DNA of 64,000 bases from an uncultured Chlorobiaceae bacterium (GTDB taxonomy: Bacteria; Bacteroidota; Chlorobiia; Chlorobiales; Chlorobiaceae): contig CAINOC010000081.1 in assembly GCA_903851385.1 (NCBI GenBank), forward strand, positions 51,745-115,744, given 5' to 3'. The position numbers were made by a program, and so were the translations under genes. This document shows, piece by piece, positions 40,613 to 49,726 of this stretch (position 1 is its first letter; each line of letters begins with the position of its first letter). Below the pieces are notes generated by a model. It did not search any database and was not told where the DNA came from. It saw only the letters and a program-made list of their open reading frames with translations.

Positions 40613-42031
40613 TTACCACCCTCCACCAAGGGCATGGAAAAGCTGCACCTGATCCTCGAGAACTTTTGCATCGCTCTCGGCTCGATCCAGCGATATCTGC
40701 AATAGTGCTTTTCTGGCTTCGAGCTTCGTGATGATATTCGCTTTACCACCCTTGAACAGTTTTTCTGTGTCTTGCTCAACACGGTCTGTCTCTGCCTCTG
40801 CGTGACGCAGCTCTCTGTTTCGGTCAAGATCGTGTGCATAGACTGTAAGCGCCGTTTCGACTTCGCGCAAAGCATTCAGCACCGAGCCGTCGAAACGGGC
40901 ATAAGCGGCTTCGGTTTCGGCTTCCGCTCCTTTGATCCGCGTCTTCGCGTGACTGCGATTGGGAAACTCCCACGAGATGAGTGGGCCAATGGAAAATTTG
41001 AACGTATCGTTTCTTAGGAAATTTTCAGCAAGCCCAACCGAACCTCCTGACACACCGAGTGATATATGAGGATAAAGTGAGGCCGTCGCGACACCGATAC
41101 CGGCCGTGGCAGCCTTTAACTCTTCTTCTGCCTGCCGTATATCGGGACGACGTTGAATCATCGAGCCTCCATCTCCCGTAGGCAATGGACGATCGATGGA
41201 TGGAATCGAATGGCGAGCCTCGATATTATGCGGTAATTCCGCCGGCGTTTTGCCTATAAATGCCGCCATGCGGTAAAGAGCCGCTTTCTGTCGTGCCCGC
41301 CATAAAGGAAGCGCAGCGTGTGTGTGTGCTTCTTGAACCTTGAGCCGTTTCATATCCGTGGAGGTTCCACGACCAGCCCGCACCAGAACCCCTTGCAAAG
41401 TAGTCAACTGGTGCTGTAAACTGTCGAGAGCTGTGATAATCTCTATTTCATGATTTGTCGAGCAAATTTCAAGATACGTGCGGGTTGTTTCAGCAATGAT
41501 GTCGACTTTGACACGATCATATGCAGCCCTGCTTGCTGCTGTATTTGCACGTGATGCATGAATTGCACGTGTTACCTCGCCGAAAAGGTCGAGCTGGTAA
41601 GACAGAGAACCCTCAACGCCATAAAGGTATTCCGCAGGCAGCGGTGCACCTGGCAGGAGATACTCTTCAGCCGAAAGCCTGGTGTAGGAAGGAGCCGCCA
41701 TAAGCTCTGTTTTGGGAAGCGTTTTTTCTTTAGTCATTTCAAGGGAGGCCTCGGCGCGCTTAACATTCGCCGCCGCCACCCGTAAATCAGTATTAGCCTG
41801 AAGCGCACGAGTAATAAGCTCGTCAAGCATGGGATCGCTATAAAGCCTCCACCACTGCCTGGGAAGTTCGGCGTTCCGGACTGCCGGGTTGTGCATTTCC
41901 TGAAACTCCTGCAGAGCTGAAGGCTTTCTGATTATAGCGTCGACGGGTACTGAGTAATCCCTGCCGACCGTTGTGCATCCCGCAAGCAATGCAACAAACG
42001 CAAGATAACGTGTCGCTTTTCTCTTCATCAT
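40613..42031 (-). CDS. Outer-membrane efflux lipoprotein (NodT/OprM type)
   Basis: TolC-like outer-membrane channel for a tripartite pump. The 472-residue precursor has a lipoprotein signal with lipobox LLAGC (Cys19), then two outer-membrane-factor repeats; RQWWRLYSDPMLDELITRALQANTDLRVA is the hallmark start (in part QWWRLYSDPMLDELITRAL), and RRPDIRQAEEELKAATAGIGVA begins the second half (in part RRPDIRQAEEELKAATAG). ATG 42031 overlaps the HlyD gene stop by four bases. It is the last gene of the MarR-FUSC-DUF1656-HlyD-OMF run. Confidence 0.92.
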   Translation of the reverse strand: MMKRKATRYLAFVALLAGCTTVGRDYSVPVDAIIRKPSALQEFQEMHNPAVRNAELPRQWWRLYSDPMLDELITRALQANTDLRVAAANVKRAEASLEMTKEKTLPKTELMAAPSYTRLSAEEYLLPGAPLPAEYLYGVEGSLSYQLDLFGEVTRAIHASRANTAASRAAYDRVKVDIIAETTRTYLEICSTNHEIEIITALDSLQHQLTTLQGVLVRAGRGTSTDMKRLKVQEAHTHAALPLWRARQKAALYRMAAFIGKTPAELPHNIEARHSIPSIDRPLPTGDGGSMIQRRPDIRQAEEELKAATAGIGVATASLYPHISLGVSGGSVGLAENFLRNDTFKFSIGPLISWEFPNRSHAKTRIKGAEAETEAAYARFDGSVLNALREVETALTVYAHDLDRNRELRHAEAETDRVEQDTEKLFKGGKANIITKLEARKALLQISLDRAESDAKVLEDQVQLFHALGGGW

Positions 42032-42915
42032 CGAGTTCCGTTTTTCGTGTTCACGGAGGACTTTCGAATTTCGATCGATGCTGTCCGGCCGATGACAAGG
42101 AGGATATCTCCCGGTACTTCGTCAAGTGCGATACGAACAGGCACACGCTGTGCCAGACGGACCCAGCTGAAACTCGGATTGACGTTGGCAAGAAGATTGT
42201 TGCCCATCGTGCGATCGCGATCTTCGATACCGCTCGCAATTCCCTGTACATGACCCTTGATGTGGCGGCTTTCGCCCATCAGCTGGATGTCCACGTTGTC
42301 ACCGGGGTGGATGCTGCGGAGTTTGGTTTCTTCGAAATAACCATCAACATGGAAAGAATCTAAATCGACCAGTGCAAATGCCGGATGTCCTGCAACAGCA
42401 TAATAACCGGGTTTCATACTGAAATTGGTGACTTTGCCGTTGACCGACGCGCGTATGGTAGTTCGTTCAAGGTTGAGCTGCGCAATGTCAAGCCCTGCTC
42501 TGGCTTGCGCAACTAATGCAAAAAGCTCTTCTACTCTGCTTCGGCTCTGTTCCAGATTTTCTTCAGCCACCAGGCTGCCAAGAGAGCGGTTTCGGTTGGC
42601 CTCGCGCCGAGCCTGCGCGAGCATCGACTCCTTCGCATCAAGGTTGGCTTTAGCCTGTTCCTTGTCCAGACGATAACGTTGCAGATCTACCTGAAACAAG
42701 GGGTCACCGGCCTTAACGCTCTGGTTATCGGCTACACACACATCGGTGACCAACCCAGACACGTCGGGAGTCACTGGCACGATATCGGCCAGAACGCGGC
42801 CGTCCGGCGTATGTGGATAGACTTCGTAGTAGCGCCACAAGAGCAGGGTGATGGCAACTGCGCACAGGACGGCGAAGATTGTTACTGCTGAGTTTTTATT
42901 GAATCTGAACCTCAT
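42028..42915 (-). CDS. HlyD/EmrA-family periplasmic adaptor (AaeA-like)
   Basis: Membrane-fusion protein linking the inner-membrane FUSC pump to the outer-membrane channel. The 295 residues have an N-terminal membrane segment (TIFAVLCAVAITLLLW), a biotinyl-lipoyl half-motif VSGLVTDVCVADNQSVKAGDPLF, here VCVADNQSVKAGDPLF, an alpha-hairpin (about 70-145) and the second half RASVNGKVTNFSMKPGYYA. The order FUSC, DUF1656, HlyD equals that of the p-hydroxybenzoate efflux genes aaeB, aaeX, aaeA. Confidence 0.9.
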   Translation of the reverse strand: MRFRFNKNSAVTIFAVLCAVAITLLLWRYYEVYPHTPDGRVLADIVPVTPDVSGLVTDVCVADNQSVKAGDPLFQVDLQRYRLDKEQAKANLDAKESMLAQARREANRNRSLGSLVAEENLEQSRSRVEELFALVAQARAGLDIAQLNLERTTIRASVNGKVTNFSMKPGYYAVAGHPAFALVDLDSFHVDGYFEETKLRSIHPGDNVDIQLMGESRHIKGHVQGIASGIEDRDRTMGNNLLANVNPSFSWVRLAQRVPVRIALDEVPGDILLVIGRTASIEIRKSSVNTKNGTR

Positions 42916-42922
42916 GGTATCC

Positions 42923-43156
42923 TTAAAAAATCATGTGAAAAATTGCCATGACTACGTCGGGAACCAACATGGCCATGAATAGTGCGTACAAAATGAAAAA
43001 CAGGGCTGTGTCGAAAAGGCCGGGATGCCACACATGCCGATAAAAGTCGAAGTGGTTGAGCAGGTGGTTGGTTGGTCGAATCGCGATGAACGCGAACAAG
43101 AACCCTATCAGAAAGGGGTGGATATAGATGCCCCAGAGATTGATATCCTTGATCAT
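42923..43156 (-). CDS. DUF1656 membrane protein (AaeX-like)
   Basis: A 77-residue protein with two hydrophobic helices. It begins DINLWGIYIHPFLIGF, the DUF1656 pattern (E/N-x2-x-G-x-Y-x-P-P/F), has RPTNHLLNHF in the loop and WHPGLFDTALFFILYALF in the second helix. It always accompanies FUSC/HlyD pumps (known). ATGA overlap with the FUSC gene stop and 7 bases before the HlyD gene show tight coupling. Confidence 0.88.
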   Translation of the reverse strand: MIKDINLWGIYIHPFLIGFLFAFIAIRPTNHLLNHFDFYRHVWHPGLFDTALFFILYALFMAMLVPDVVMAIFHMIF

Positions 43157-45186
43157 GGCTTGTCCTTCATTGTTTGGTAACCCGGATCCATGGGAAACAG
43201 ATTACAACGCAGCCCAGTAAGAGCGTTAAGAACTGATTCTCGAGCCTTGCCCTGCGGTGAACAGATGACGTTAGCTATTTTAGTGTCGATCTCTTGCAGA
43301 AGGATTTCGGAAGGCACGCAATAGCCTTTTTTGTCAAGGCCTTCGAAATGGCTGGCAATGAGTGACAGGATTATTTCAAATCCTGTTCCGAAAGCCTGTA
43401 AAAGCTCCGGGCCTGACTCCTGAAGATGAATAATGTTCAATCCAGTACGCAGGTCGCGCATCAGTTCGACGGATTTCAGGCGGTCGTCGGTTTGCATGAT
43501 GACAACATAGGGCGTCAGCAATCCAATACGGTCAAGCATGGTATTTATCCACTGGGCCGCACTCAAGGGCTTCCTTCCTGAGGCCAGATCGGCAAGGTCT
43601 TGCCAGACAGCGCTCAGCAGGTGCTGAATATTCTGACGAGAGCTTACGTTGTAAAGAATACGGGTTGCGAAAACGACACTTGCGATTCCAATAAGTTGAG
43701 CAGCATTTCTGTTAACAAAAGAGGCGAAATCGGGATTGAAGTGTTGCGCCAGCGAGAAACTGCCACAAAACCCAACGATGAAAGCGCTCATTTTTCCCTG
43801 CCAGCCAGGCAGGGCCATCAGCGTACCTGCCAGCAGCAACAATGGAGAAAAGGCAAAAATCAGGATCGGGAAAGAGTGTATCATCGGCATGAGTACAAAC
43901 AGATAGATGCCCCCGGCTATTGCCGCAAGGGTCGAATAGAAAAGAAACATTCTCTGACCCGTTACGGGGTTTGGTAAACTGGCGAACAGGCAGCAAACGA
44001 CGCTCGACATCATGAGTGCCGAATCTCCTTCTGGCCAGCCGGTAAAGATCCAAATGAGGCATCCGAAAAAGATGACCCCTATGGTGGTAAGCGAAATTCT
44101 TAATGCCAACCGTTTGTCTTTGTGAAGTGGACGTGCTGAGCGTTCTTCCATTGCGGCTTTTGCCGCTTCGCTCATGGGCACCTTGTTCTCGGTGTCGAAA
44201 TAATCAAAAAGCTCCAGGGCGACGGTAATGGTTTCTACGAATTCGCTCAACCGGACCACCAGATTGAGTCTCAGAAGTTCATACCATGACGGATCTGTCC
44301 CGACATACTGGAACTGTCGGCATTGCTTGAGGATCTCACCTTTTTCCTTCAACATCTGTTGTGGCGGAAGATCGATCCAGTTCCGGAACCGTTCAGTCAG
44401 ATCTGAGATCTCTTTCGGTAATGCCTCATCTTTGCTCAGGCGCTTCAACCTGTCTGACAGGCTGGTAATTATTGGGAGTATAAGTATCAGCCGATCTTGC
44501 ACTGCTGCTAAAGCTGCACTGATAAGGGCAGGCTCGTGCGTATCAAACGGCACATGGGTAGCCATCATGTGCAGTCCGGTGATATCCGCTGCCAAACTGT
44601 GCTGCTCGCGGTCAAGTGTTGCATGTTTTTCCTGTGTCAGCGTGTCGATGGTCCATGTTTTGAGATGACTGGCCGTCTCCCTGAGTTGTGAGGCTATCGT
44701 CCGCCGCATGCTGCGAGGGAAAAAAACTGTATGGAAAAAAGCCGAACAAAGCACGCCAATGGCGATTTCCTCTACACGAGATAAGGCTACGTCGAAAATG
44801 GAGATCGGCGAGTTAACTGACGGAAAGATGATGAATGTTGCCGTATAGCCTGCCAGAAGGAAAACATAGGAGCGCGGCCTGCGGTCAAGCAGAGAGAAGT
44901 AAAGGCAGCCCCCGACCCATACAGCTAGCGCAAGCGATAAAAAAATTGGAGCATTCGACAGGAGGGGTACAATCAGGACTGCCATCGTTGCACCAAGAAG
45001 CGTTCCCAGGATTCTGAAAACGGCTTTTGATCGTACAGCTCCGGTAAACGGCTGACTCACGATATAGGCTGTTGCCATTGCCCACTGTGGCTTGTCAAGG
45101 TCCAAAGAGAGTGACAGATACAGCGCAAGCATTGCAGCGCAAAAACTGTTGACCGAAAAGACTATGTCACGAACGCCTATACTCAC
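43153..45186 (-). CDS. FUSC-family inner-membrane transporter (AaeB-like)
   Basis: Inner-membrane component of an aromatic-acid-type efflux pump. The 677 residues have two blocks of hydrophobic helices (about 10-165 and 365-520), each followed by a soluble region. LDLDKPQWAMATAYIVSQPF and GAVRSKAVFRILGTLLGA are the hallmark motifs; the second block has RISLTTIGVIFFGCLIWIFT. The start is GTG 45186, 22 bases from a 12-bp palindrome in the promoter. Substrate not determinable; hydroxybenzoates are exported by the E. coli relative. Confidence 0.9.
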   Translation of the reverse strand: MSIGVRDIVFSVNSFCAAMLALYLSLSLDLDKPQWAMATAYIVSQPFTGAVRSKAVFRILGTLLGATMAVLIVPLLSNAPIFLSLALAVWVGGCLYFSLLDRRPRSYVFLLAGYTATFIIFPSVNSPISIFDVALSRVEEIAIGVLCSAFFHTVFFPRSMRRTIASQLRETASHLKTWTIDTLTQEKHATLDREQHSLAADITGLHMMATHVPFDTHEPALISAALAAVQDRLILILPIITSLSDRLKRLSKDEALPKEISDLTERFRNWIDLPPQQMLKEKGEILKQCRQFQYVGTDPSWYELLRLNLVVRLSEFVETITVALELFDYFDTENKVPMSEAAKAAMEERSARPLHKDKRLALRISLTTIGVIFFGCLIWIFTGWPEGDSALMMSSVVCCLFASLPNPVTGQRMFLFYSTLAAIAGGIYLFVLMPMIHSFPILIFAFSPLLLLAGTLMALPGWQGKMSAFIVGFCGSFSLAQHFNPDFASFVNRNAAQLIGIASVVFATRILYNVSSRQNIQHLLSAVWQDLADLASGRKPLSAAQWINTMLDRIGLLTPYVVIMQTDDRLKSVELMRDLRTGLNIIHLQESGPELLQAFGTGFEIILSLIASHFEGLDKKGYCVPSEILLQEIDTKIANVICSPQGKARESVLNALTGLRCNLFPMDPGYQTMKDKP

Positions 45187-45208
45187 TTTTCTAACTGTTT
45201 ACTTATAG

Positions 45209-45220
45209 TTAGTATACTAA
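45209..45220 (-). promoter_or_regulatory. MarR/SlyA-type operator within the FUSC promoter
   Basis: TTAGTATACTAA is a perfect 12-bp palindrome close to the known SlyA box TTAGCAAGCTAA. On the minus strand it overlaps a plausible -10 (TATACT) with TTGTTT 16 bases upstream as -35. A second inverted repeat, CTAACT (45191-45196) and AGTTAG (45207-45212), overlaps it on the start-codon side. Position fits repression of the efflux genes. Confidence 0.65.
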
Positions 45221-45386
45221 TAATTAAACAGCAAACAAATAGACTTAAGAGAGCAGTGATTGTTTGCGCACTCGCAAAAAGATCAGGGTAAAGGGTAACA
45301 GGAAGAGGCAGGAAGAGTAAGAATGCGGCCTACAGTATCAGAGTTTTAGAATAATTACACCCTCTGCATTGGGCTTATTCTCCGAA

Positions 45387-45851
45387 TCATTTTCTTGTGT
45401 CCCACCTTAGGTTCTGGGCATTCGATTCGAGGGTGAGGATGAATTTTCCAATGGACTCGATGTCCTGATCGCTGAAGTCATTGAGAAGCTTTTGTTCCAG
45501 GGGGATCATGATTTGCTGAATCCGGTCTACGGTCGAAAGACCTTCTGGTGTCAGGCTGATAAGCTTGGCTCGGCGATCTGAACTGTCTTCGACACGTCGA
45601 ATCAGTCCTTTATCCACAAGGGTATCAAGGACGCGCACAAGGGTAGGATCTTCTATGCCAACCGAGGCGGCAAGTTCCTTCTGCCTAACCCGATCTCCAA
45701 GCAGATGGAGATGCAGGAGAGGACGCCATGTTGCCTCCGTCAAGCCGACAATATGAAACTCATGGTCGATCACCTGACGCCATTTCCTTGTCAGAATGGC
45801 GAGGCGAAACATGAGGTTACTTCGAGTTATATCATGATCGGATGCTTTCAT
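45387..45851 (-). CDS. MarR-family transcriptional regulator
   Basis: A 154-residue winged-helix regulator. RVRQKELAASVGIEDPTLVRVLDTLVDKGLIRR is the recognition region (in part QKELAASVGIEDPTLVRVLD), followed by the wing DSSDRRAKLISLTPEG, as in SlyA/MarR. Long N- and C-terminal helices make the dimer interface. It lies 200 bases ahead of the FUSC gene on the same strand. SlyA-like boxes precede both genes, so it probably represses the pump and itself until an aromatic ligand binds (inference). Confidence 0.92.
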   Translation of the reverse strand: MKASDHDITRSNLMFRLAILTRKWRQVIDHEFHIVGLTEATWRPLLHLHLLGDRVRQKELAASVGIEDPTLVRVLDTLVDKGLIRRVEDSSDRRAKLISLTPEGLSTVDRIQQIMIPLEQKLLNDFSDQDIESIGKFILTLESNAQNLRWDTRK

Positions 45852-45875
45852 ATAACAAAGATATCATCCTATCTA

Positions 45876-45887
45876 TTAGTATCCAAA
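45876..45887 (-). promoter_or_regulatory. Putative autoregulatory MarR operator
   Basis: TTAGTATCCAAA matches the downstream operator TTAGTATACTAA at 10 of 12 positions. It lies 25-36 bases upstream of the marR-like start codon, where a bound repressor would block initiation. Less symmetric than the other site, so probably weaker. Confidence 0.5.
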
Positions 45888-46154
45888 CGACTATGCCAAT
45901 GAGGAACAAATGGCCAAAAGGTTTTTTCCATCGACTCTGGAGGCATACATTAGGTGCTCTGTTAGCATCAGCCGTTTGGCCGACTTCAGAGGATCAAGTG
46001 TATAGTGATCAGAATAATCAGGAAAAGCTGCGGTGCTGATTAATCAAAAAAAGAAGTTGAAAAAAGTATAGAACCAGAAATAATTGAAGAACCAGTTGGT
46101 TATAATAACGATAACCTTGTGTTGCACCTATAACATCCATACGGGAGAGAAAAC

Positions 46155-47342
46155 ATGAAATTCACCTATCAGAATCCAACACAAATCATCTTCGGTGCCG
46201 GGACGATATCGCAACTCGGCGAAGTAGTGAGTGCGAACGGGAAAAAGGCTCTGTTGGTCACTGGCGGCGGCAGCGTCAAACGCAGCGGGACATTCGAGCG
46301 TGCGGTCTCGAGTCTGAACGCCGCCGGAGTTTCGGTGGTGGAATGCTCCGGGATTGAGCCAAACCCCAGGCTCTCGACTGTGGTGAGAGGTGCTGAAATC
46401 GCACGCAGCGAAGGTTGCGACGTGGTCGTTGCACTGGGTGGCGGAAGCACGATGGATGCAGCCAAGGTTATAGCGGCAGCCGTTTTTTATGACGGTGACC
46501 CCTGGAACATGATGTTCCACGTTCAGGAAAACCGAAAGCTTCCTGAACGTGCGCTCCCCATCATTACCGTGCCGACCCTTGCGGCCACAGGTTCAGAAAT
46601 GAACGCCGGTGCAGTCATTACCGATGATAAGACAACGGTCAAGTCGTTCGTTTCCGCCAAATGCATGTATCCGCGCGTAGCCATTGTCGATCCGGAACTG
46701 ACGGTGAGTGTACCGAAGGATCAGACAGCGTTCGGCATCTGCGACCTTATCACCCATGTGACCGAATCCTATTTTAATGGTGTCGATGGCACGCCGCTTC
46801 AGGATCGCTTTGCCGAAGGGGTCATACTTACAGCAATGGAATGGGGGCCAAAGGCCGTGGCGGACGGTCGTGATCTCGAAGCGCGGGCGCAGGTGCAGTG
46901 GGCATCGGTTGTAGCCCTTAACGGGTGGGTGCAGGTCGGTACCCTGGCAGCATTCCCTGTACATATGATCGAGCACACATTATCGGCCCATCATGATATC
47001 CCGCATGGCGCGGGGCTGGCGGTGGTAAACCCTGCCTGGATGCGTTTCGCAGCCCGAAGCAATCCTGCACGGTTTGCGCAGTTCGCGGAGCGTATCTTCA
47101 ATATCTCAGTGAGATATCCTTTAGATACAGAAGCTGTCGCAGAAGGAATCAACCGGTTCGAGGCATTTTTACGTTCGATCGGTTGCCCGACCCGACTGTC
47201 ACAAGTGGGTATCGGAGATGCACTTCTCGAGCGTTATGCCCATGACACCGTGCTTGTTGCTCATGATGCTGAGGGCCATCTTCCAGGTCGTCCGTCCATG
47301 AGCGAGTCCGACATTGTCGAGGTGCTCCGTTCGGTACTGTAA
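46155..47342 (+). CDS. Iron-containing alcohol dehydrogenase (YqhD/BdhA-like)
   Basis: An NAD(P)H-dependent aldehyde/alcohol oxidoreductase of the type III family. The 395 residues hold the coenzyme-binding VVALGGGSTMDAAKVIA, the PTLAATGSEMN motif and metal-ligand positions in FGICDLITHVTESYF (Asp, His), FPVHMIEHTLSAHHDIPHGAGLA, given here as HMIEHTLSAHHDIPHGAGLA (two His). Best resemblance is to NADPH-dependent YqhD/butanol dehydrogenases that reduce reactive aldehydes. GGGAGAG precedes ATG 46155. It is divergent from the marR-efflux run and could share its regulatory region. Confidence 0.92.
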   Translation: MKFTYQNPTQIIFGAGTISQLGEVVSANGKKALLVTGGGSVKRSGTFERAVSSLNAAGVSVVECSGIEPNPRLSTVVRGAEIARSEGCDVVVALGGGSTMDAAKVIAAAVFYDGDPWNMMFHVQENRKLPERALPIITVPTLAATGSEMNAGAVITDDKTTVKSFVSAKCMYPRVAIVDPELTVSVPKDQTAFGICDLITHVTESYFNGVDGTPLQDRFAEGVILTAMEWGPKAVADGRDLEARAQVQWASVVALNGWVQVGTLAAFPVHMIEHTLSAHHDIPHGAGLAVVNPAWMRFAARSNPARFAQFAERIFNISVRYPLDTEAVAEGINRFEAFLRSIGCPTRLSQVGIGDALLERYAHDTVLVAHDAEGHLPGRPSMSESDIVEVLRSVL

Positions 47343-47459
47343 TGCCATCATGGAAGAAGAAGTGGACTATGAGCTTGAGTGACAAGGCGAAGAAAAACCA
47401 TGAAGAATGCGGGTTAAATGGTCATCATCTGCAATGAGCAGCAAGAGGCTCGAAACTGT

Positions 47460-49352
47460 TCAGGCGGGCTCATTACTGTCTGGAGGGTTGAAGGGCAGGG
47501 CGAAAGTGAAAGTGCTGCCCTTGCCCTCAACTGAATCAAGCAAGATGGTGCCGCCAAGCATGGCTACGTATGCTTTGGTTATGCTCAAACCAAGTCCAGA
47601 GCCTTCAATTTTCCTTGTGAAGGGGTTATCGACCTGAATGAATTGTTCAAAAATTTTATCATGCATGGCCAGCGGTATACCGATTCCGGAATCTTTGACA
47701 TAAAACTCAAGTGTACCATTGACCCTCGTATAACCAATTTCAATCCCACCTTTAACGGTGAATTTCAGGGCGTTGTTGATCAGATTGGTGAGTATCTGAG
47801 TGAGCTTGGTGTGGTCGGTCAGGATGATGCTTTCGCTATCAGCAAGCCCTGTAGTACACTTCAAATGCAACCCTTTTTTGCGGATTTCAGGTTTGAAAAA
47901 GGCGGCAATATCCTGCAATAGCTTGTTGACGTTGGTGTCCACCTGTTGTACCATGCTCTCTCCAGCTTCAATGCGCGCAATATCGATGAGTTCATTGATG
48001 AGCTTCAGAAGGCGCAGGCTGCTTTGATGAATGAGGTCTGTATACTCCGCCGATTCCTGCTGTGACAGTTCAGGGTCCATCAGCAGTTCGGTTAAGCCGA
48101 GAATACCGTTCATCGGGGTTCGCAGCTCATGGGTGATGGTGGCAAGAAAGGCTGATTTTAACCGATCTGCTTTTTCTGCGTTTTCTTTGGCGGCTAACAA
48201 CTCTCCTTGCATCTGTTTCTGCAGGGTGACATCATGAATAATGGCATAGAAAAGGTCTTTGCCTTTAATATTGATCTTTGTGATGAAGGCTTCGATATCA
48301 CGAAGAGAGCCGTCTGCCATGCGGTGCTGGAAAGCAAAGGGATGATTTGAGGGTAACCTGTGCTTCTGGATTTCTATAATCGCCTGTTCAGGAGGAGTTG
48401 TATTGATATCCCTCAAGTTCATGGTGCAGAGTTTTTCAATGGTCCATCCATAAAAATCGGCAGCCGCCTGGTTGGCATTGATGATGTCAGCGGTGGCAGC
48501 TTCAAGAACCAGTTTCACCGCTGAATGCTCTGCGAAGAGGGTTTTAAACCTTTTTTCGCTTTCCATCAATGCTATGTCTGCTGCCACTTTTTGTGCAGTG
48601 AAATCGGTGCCTATACCAATGATATACGGTACGCCGTTGATGAGTATTCTTTTGGCTGTGAGTTTATGCCAGCAAACTTCAGGCCCACCGTGGATAAGAA
48701 TTCTAAATTCACGGGAATCTTCATTGCCGGTTTCCATGACATACTTGAATCGTTCTTCGGCTAGAGCCCTGTCATCGGGGTGAATGGTCTCTCTACCAAA
48801 GGTACTCGACATTTCGCTCTCTGGTTTACCGACTACCACATCTCTCTGATATGGATTCCACTCGACATATCGCCCTTCGGCATCGAGCATAAAGAATGCG
48901 CCTGGAATCTGCTCGATCAGGATACTGCTGACAACATGAAACTTTTGAGCGTCATTTTTTGACATCTTCAGCTCAGTAATATCCTGTCCAGTGATATAAA
49001 GCCGTGTAATTATGCCGTCGGAATCAGGGATTGAGTAAAGCGTATGGCGAATAAACAGCCCGTCATGTTTGTCTTCAAAAATGACCCGTTTTCCCGTCAG
49101 GAAAGCCTCCGCTACTTTTTCTCTGCAGCGTGCAGCTAATTCAGGAGATAAAAGATCAAAAACGTTATGATTGATAACATCATGAATTTGTTTGCCAAAT
49201 GTTGCAGCAAAAGCCTTGTTGGCTTCAAGGATAATTCCATCTCGCTGGATAATAAATGAGGACTCGCAGTTATCAAATGCTGCGAGGAGCGTTTTGTAAC
49301 GATGCTCAAAACTGCCGTTACTATCGGATGTAGTATCACTCTTGTTCTGCAT
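47460..49352 (-). CDS. Soluble multi-PAS sensor histidine kinase
   Basis: A 630-residue cytoplasmic sensor kinase; no membrane segment is visible. Three PAS domains lie in series (about 20-135, 145-265 and 270-390; examples NHNVFDLLSPELAARC and WNPYQRDVVVGKPESEM). A HisKA domain follows with FLATITHELRTPMNGILGL, the phosphorylated His being in THELRTP, then the HATPase boxes LINNALKFT, FYVKDSGIGIP and GSGLGLSITKAYVAMLGG. No receiver domain and no response-regulator gene are adjacent. ATG 49352 is preferred over the TTG frame start at 49379. Signal and partner unknown. Confidence 0.9.
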   Translation of the reverse strand: MQNKSDTTSDSNGSFEHRYKTLLAAFDNCESSFIIQRDGIILEANKAFAATFGKQIHDVINHNVFDLLSPELAARCREKVAEAFLTGKRVIFEDKHDGLFIRHTLYSIPDSDGIITRLYITGQDITELKMSKNDAQKFHVVSSILIEQIPGAFFMLDAEGRYVEWNPYQRDVVVGKPESEMSSTFGRETIHPDDRALAEERFKYVMETGNEDSREFRILIHGGPEVCWHKLTAKRILINGVPYIIGIGTDFTAQKVAADIALMESEKRFKTLFAEHSAVKLVLEAATADIINANQAAADFYGWTIEKLCTMNLRDINTTPPEQAIIEIQKHRLPSNHPFAFQHRMADGSLRDIEAFITKINIKGKDLFYAIIHDVTLQKQMQGELLAAKENAEKADRLKSAFLATITHELRTPMNGILGLTELLMDPELSQQESAEYTDLIHQSSLRLLKLINELIDIARIEAGESMVQQVDTNVNKLLQDIAAFFKPEIRKKGLHLKCTTGLADSESIILTDHTKLTQILTNLINNALKFTVKGGIEIGYTRVNGTLEFYVKDSGIGIPLAMHDKIFEQFIQVDNPFTRKIEGSGLGLSITKAYVAMLGGTILLDSVEGKGSTFTFALPFNPPDSNEPA

Positions 49353-49379
49353 GTATGAGGGCAAGAATATATGTATCAA

Positions 49380-49726
49380 AATCAGGGTTCTTCATCTCAC
49401 CCGTGTCGTTCTATAATAATCTTAAAAGCCTTGGCGCATATCGTCTCTTTATGACCTGTTCCTGTGATATTTTTTGGTTCCCAAGGTGTGTGTCGGGGTA
49501 TGGAGATCAACGAATCTTGTGTGTGAGATTAAGCCGGAAGTAATATAATAAACTATCCATCCTGCGTAAATATAAAGCGAAAAATTGTCGATTTCTTGTA
49601 ATTACTGATCATGCTATTTTGGGGGGTCAATCAAAAGAAAGAGCTGACTGCGCATTTCTTTTGCTGATGTTTACGGAGTGATGGCGTTTTTGAATGGACC
49701 TGAACCTCTCAGGTAGTTTTGAAAAG
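49380..49726. other. Intergenic region
   Basis: About 350 bases between the sensor kinase start and the priA stop. No reading frame of credible coding character, no tRNA and no strong hairpin. The right end of the stretch probably holds the 3' tail of priA, the left end the kinase promoter. Confidence 0.4.
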
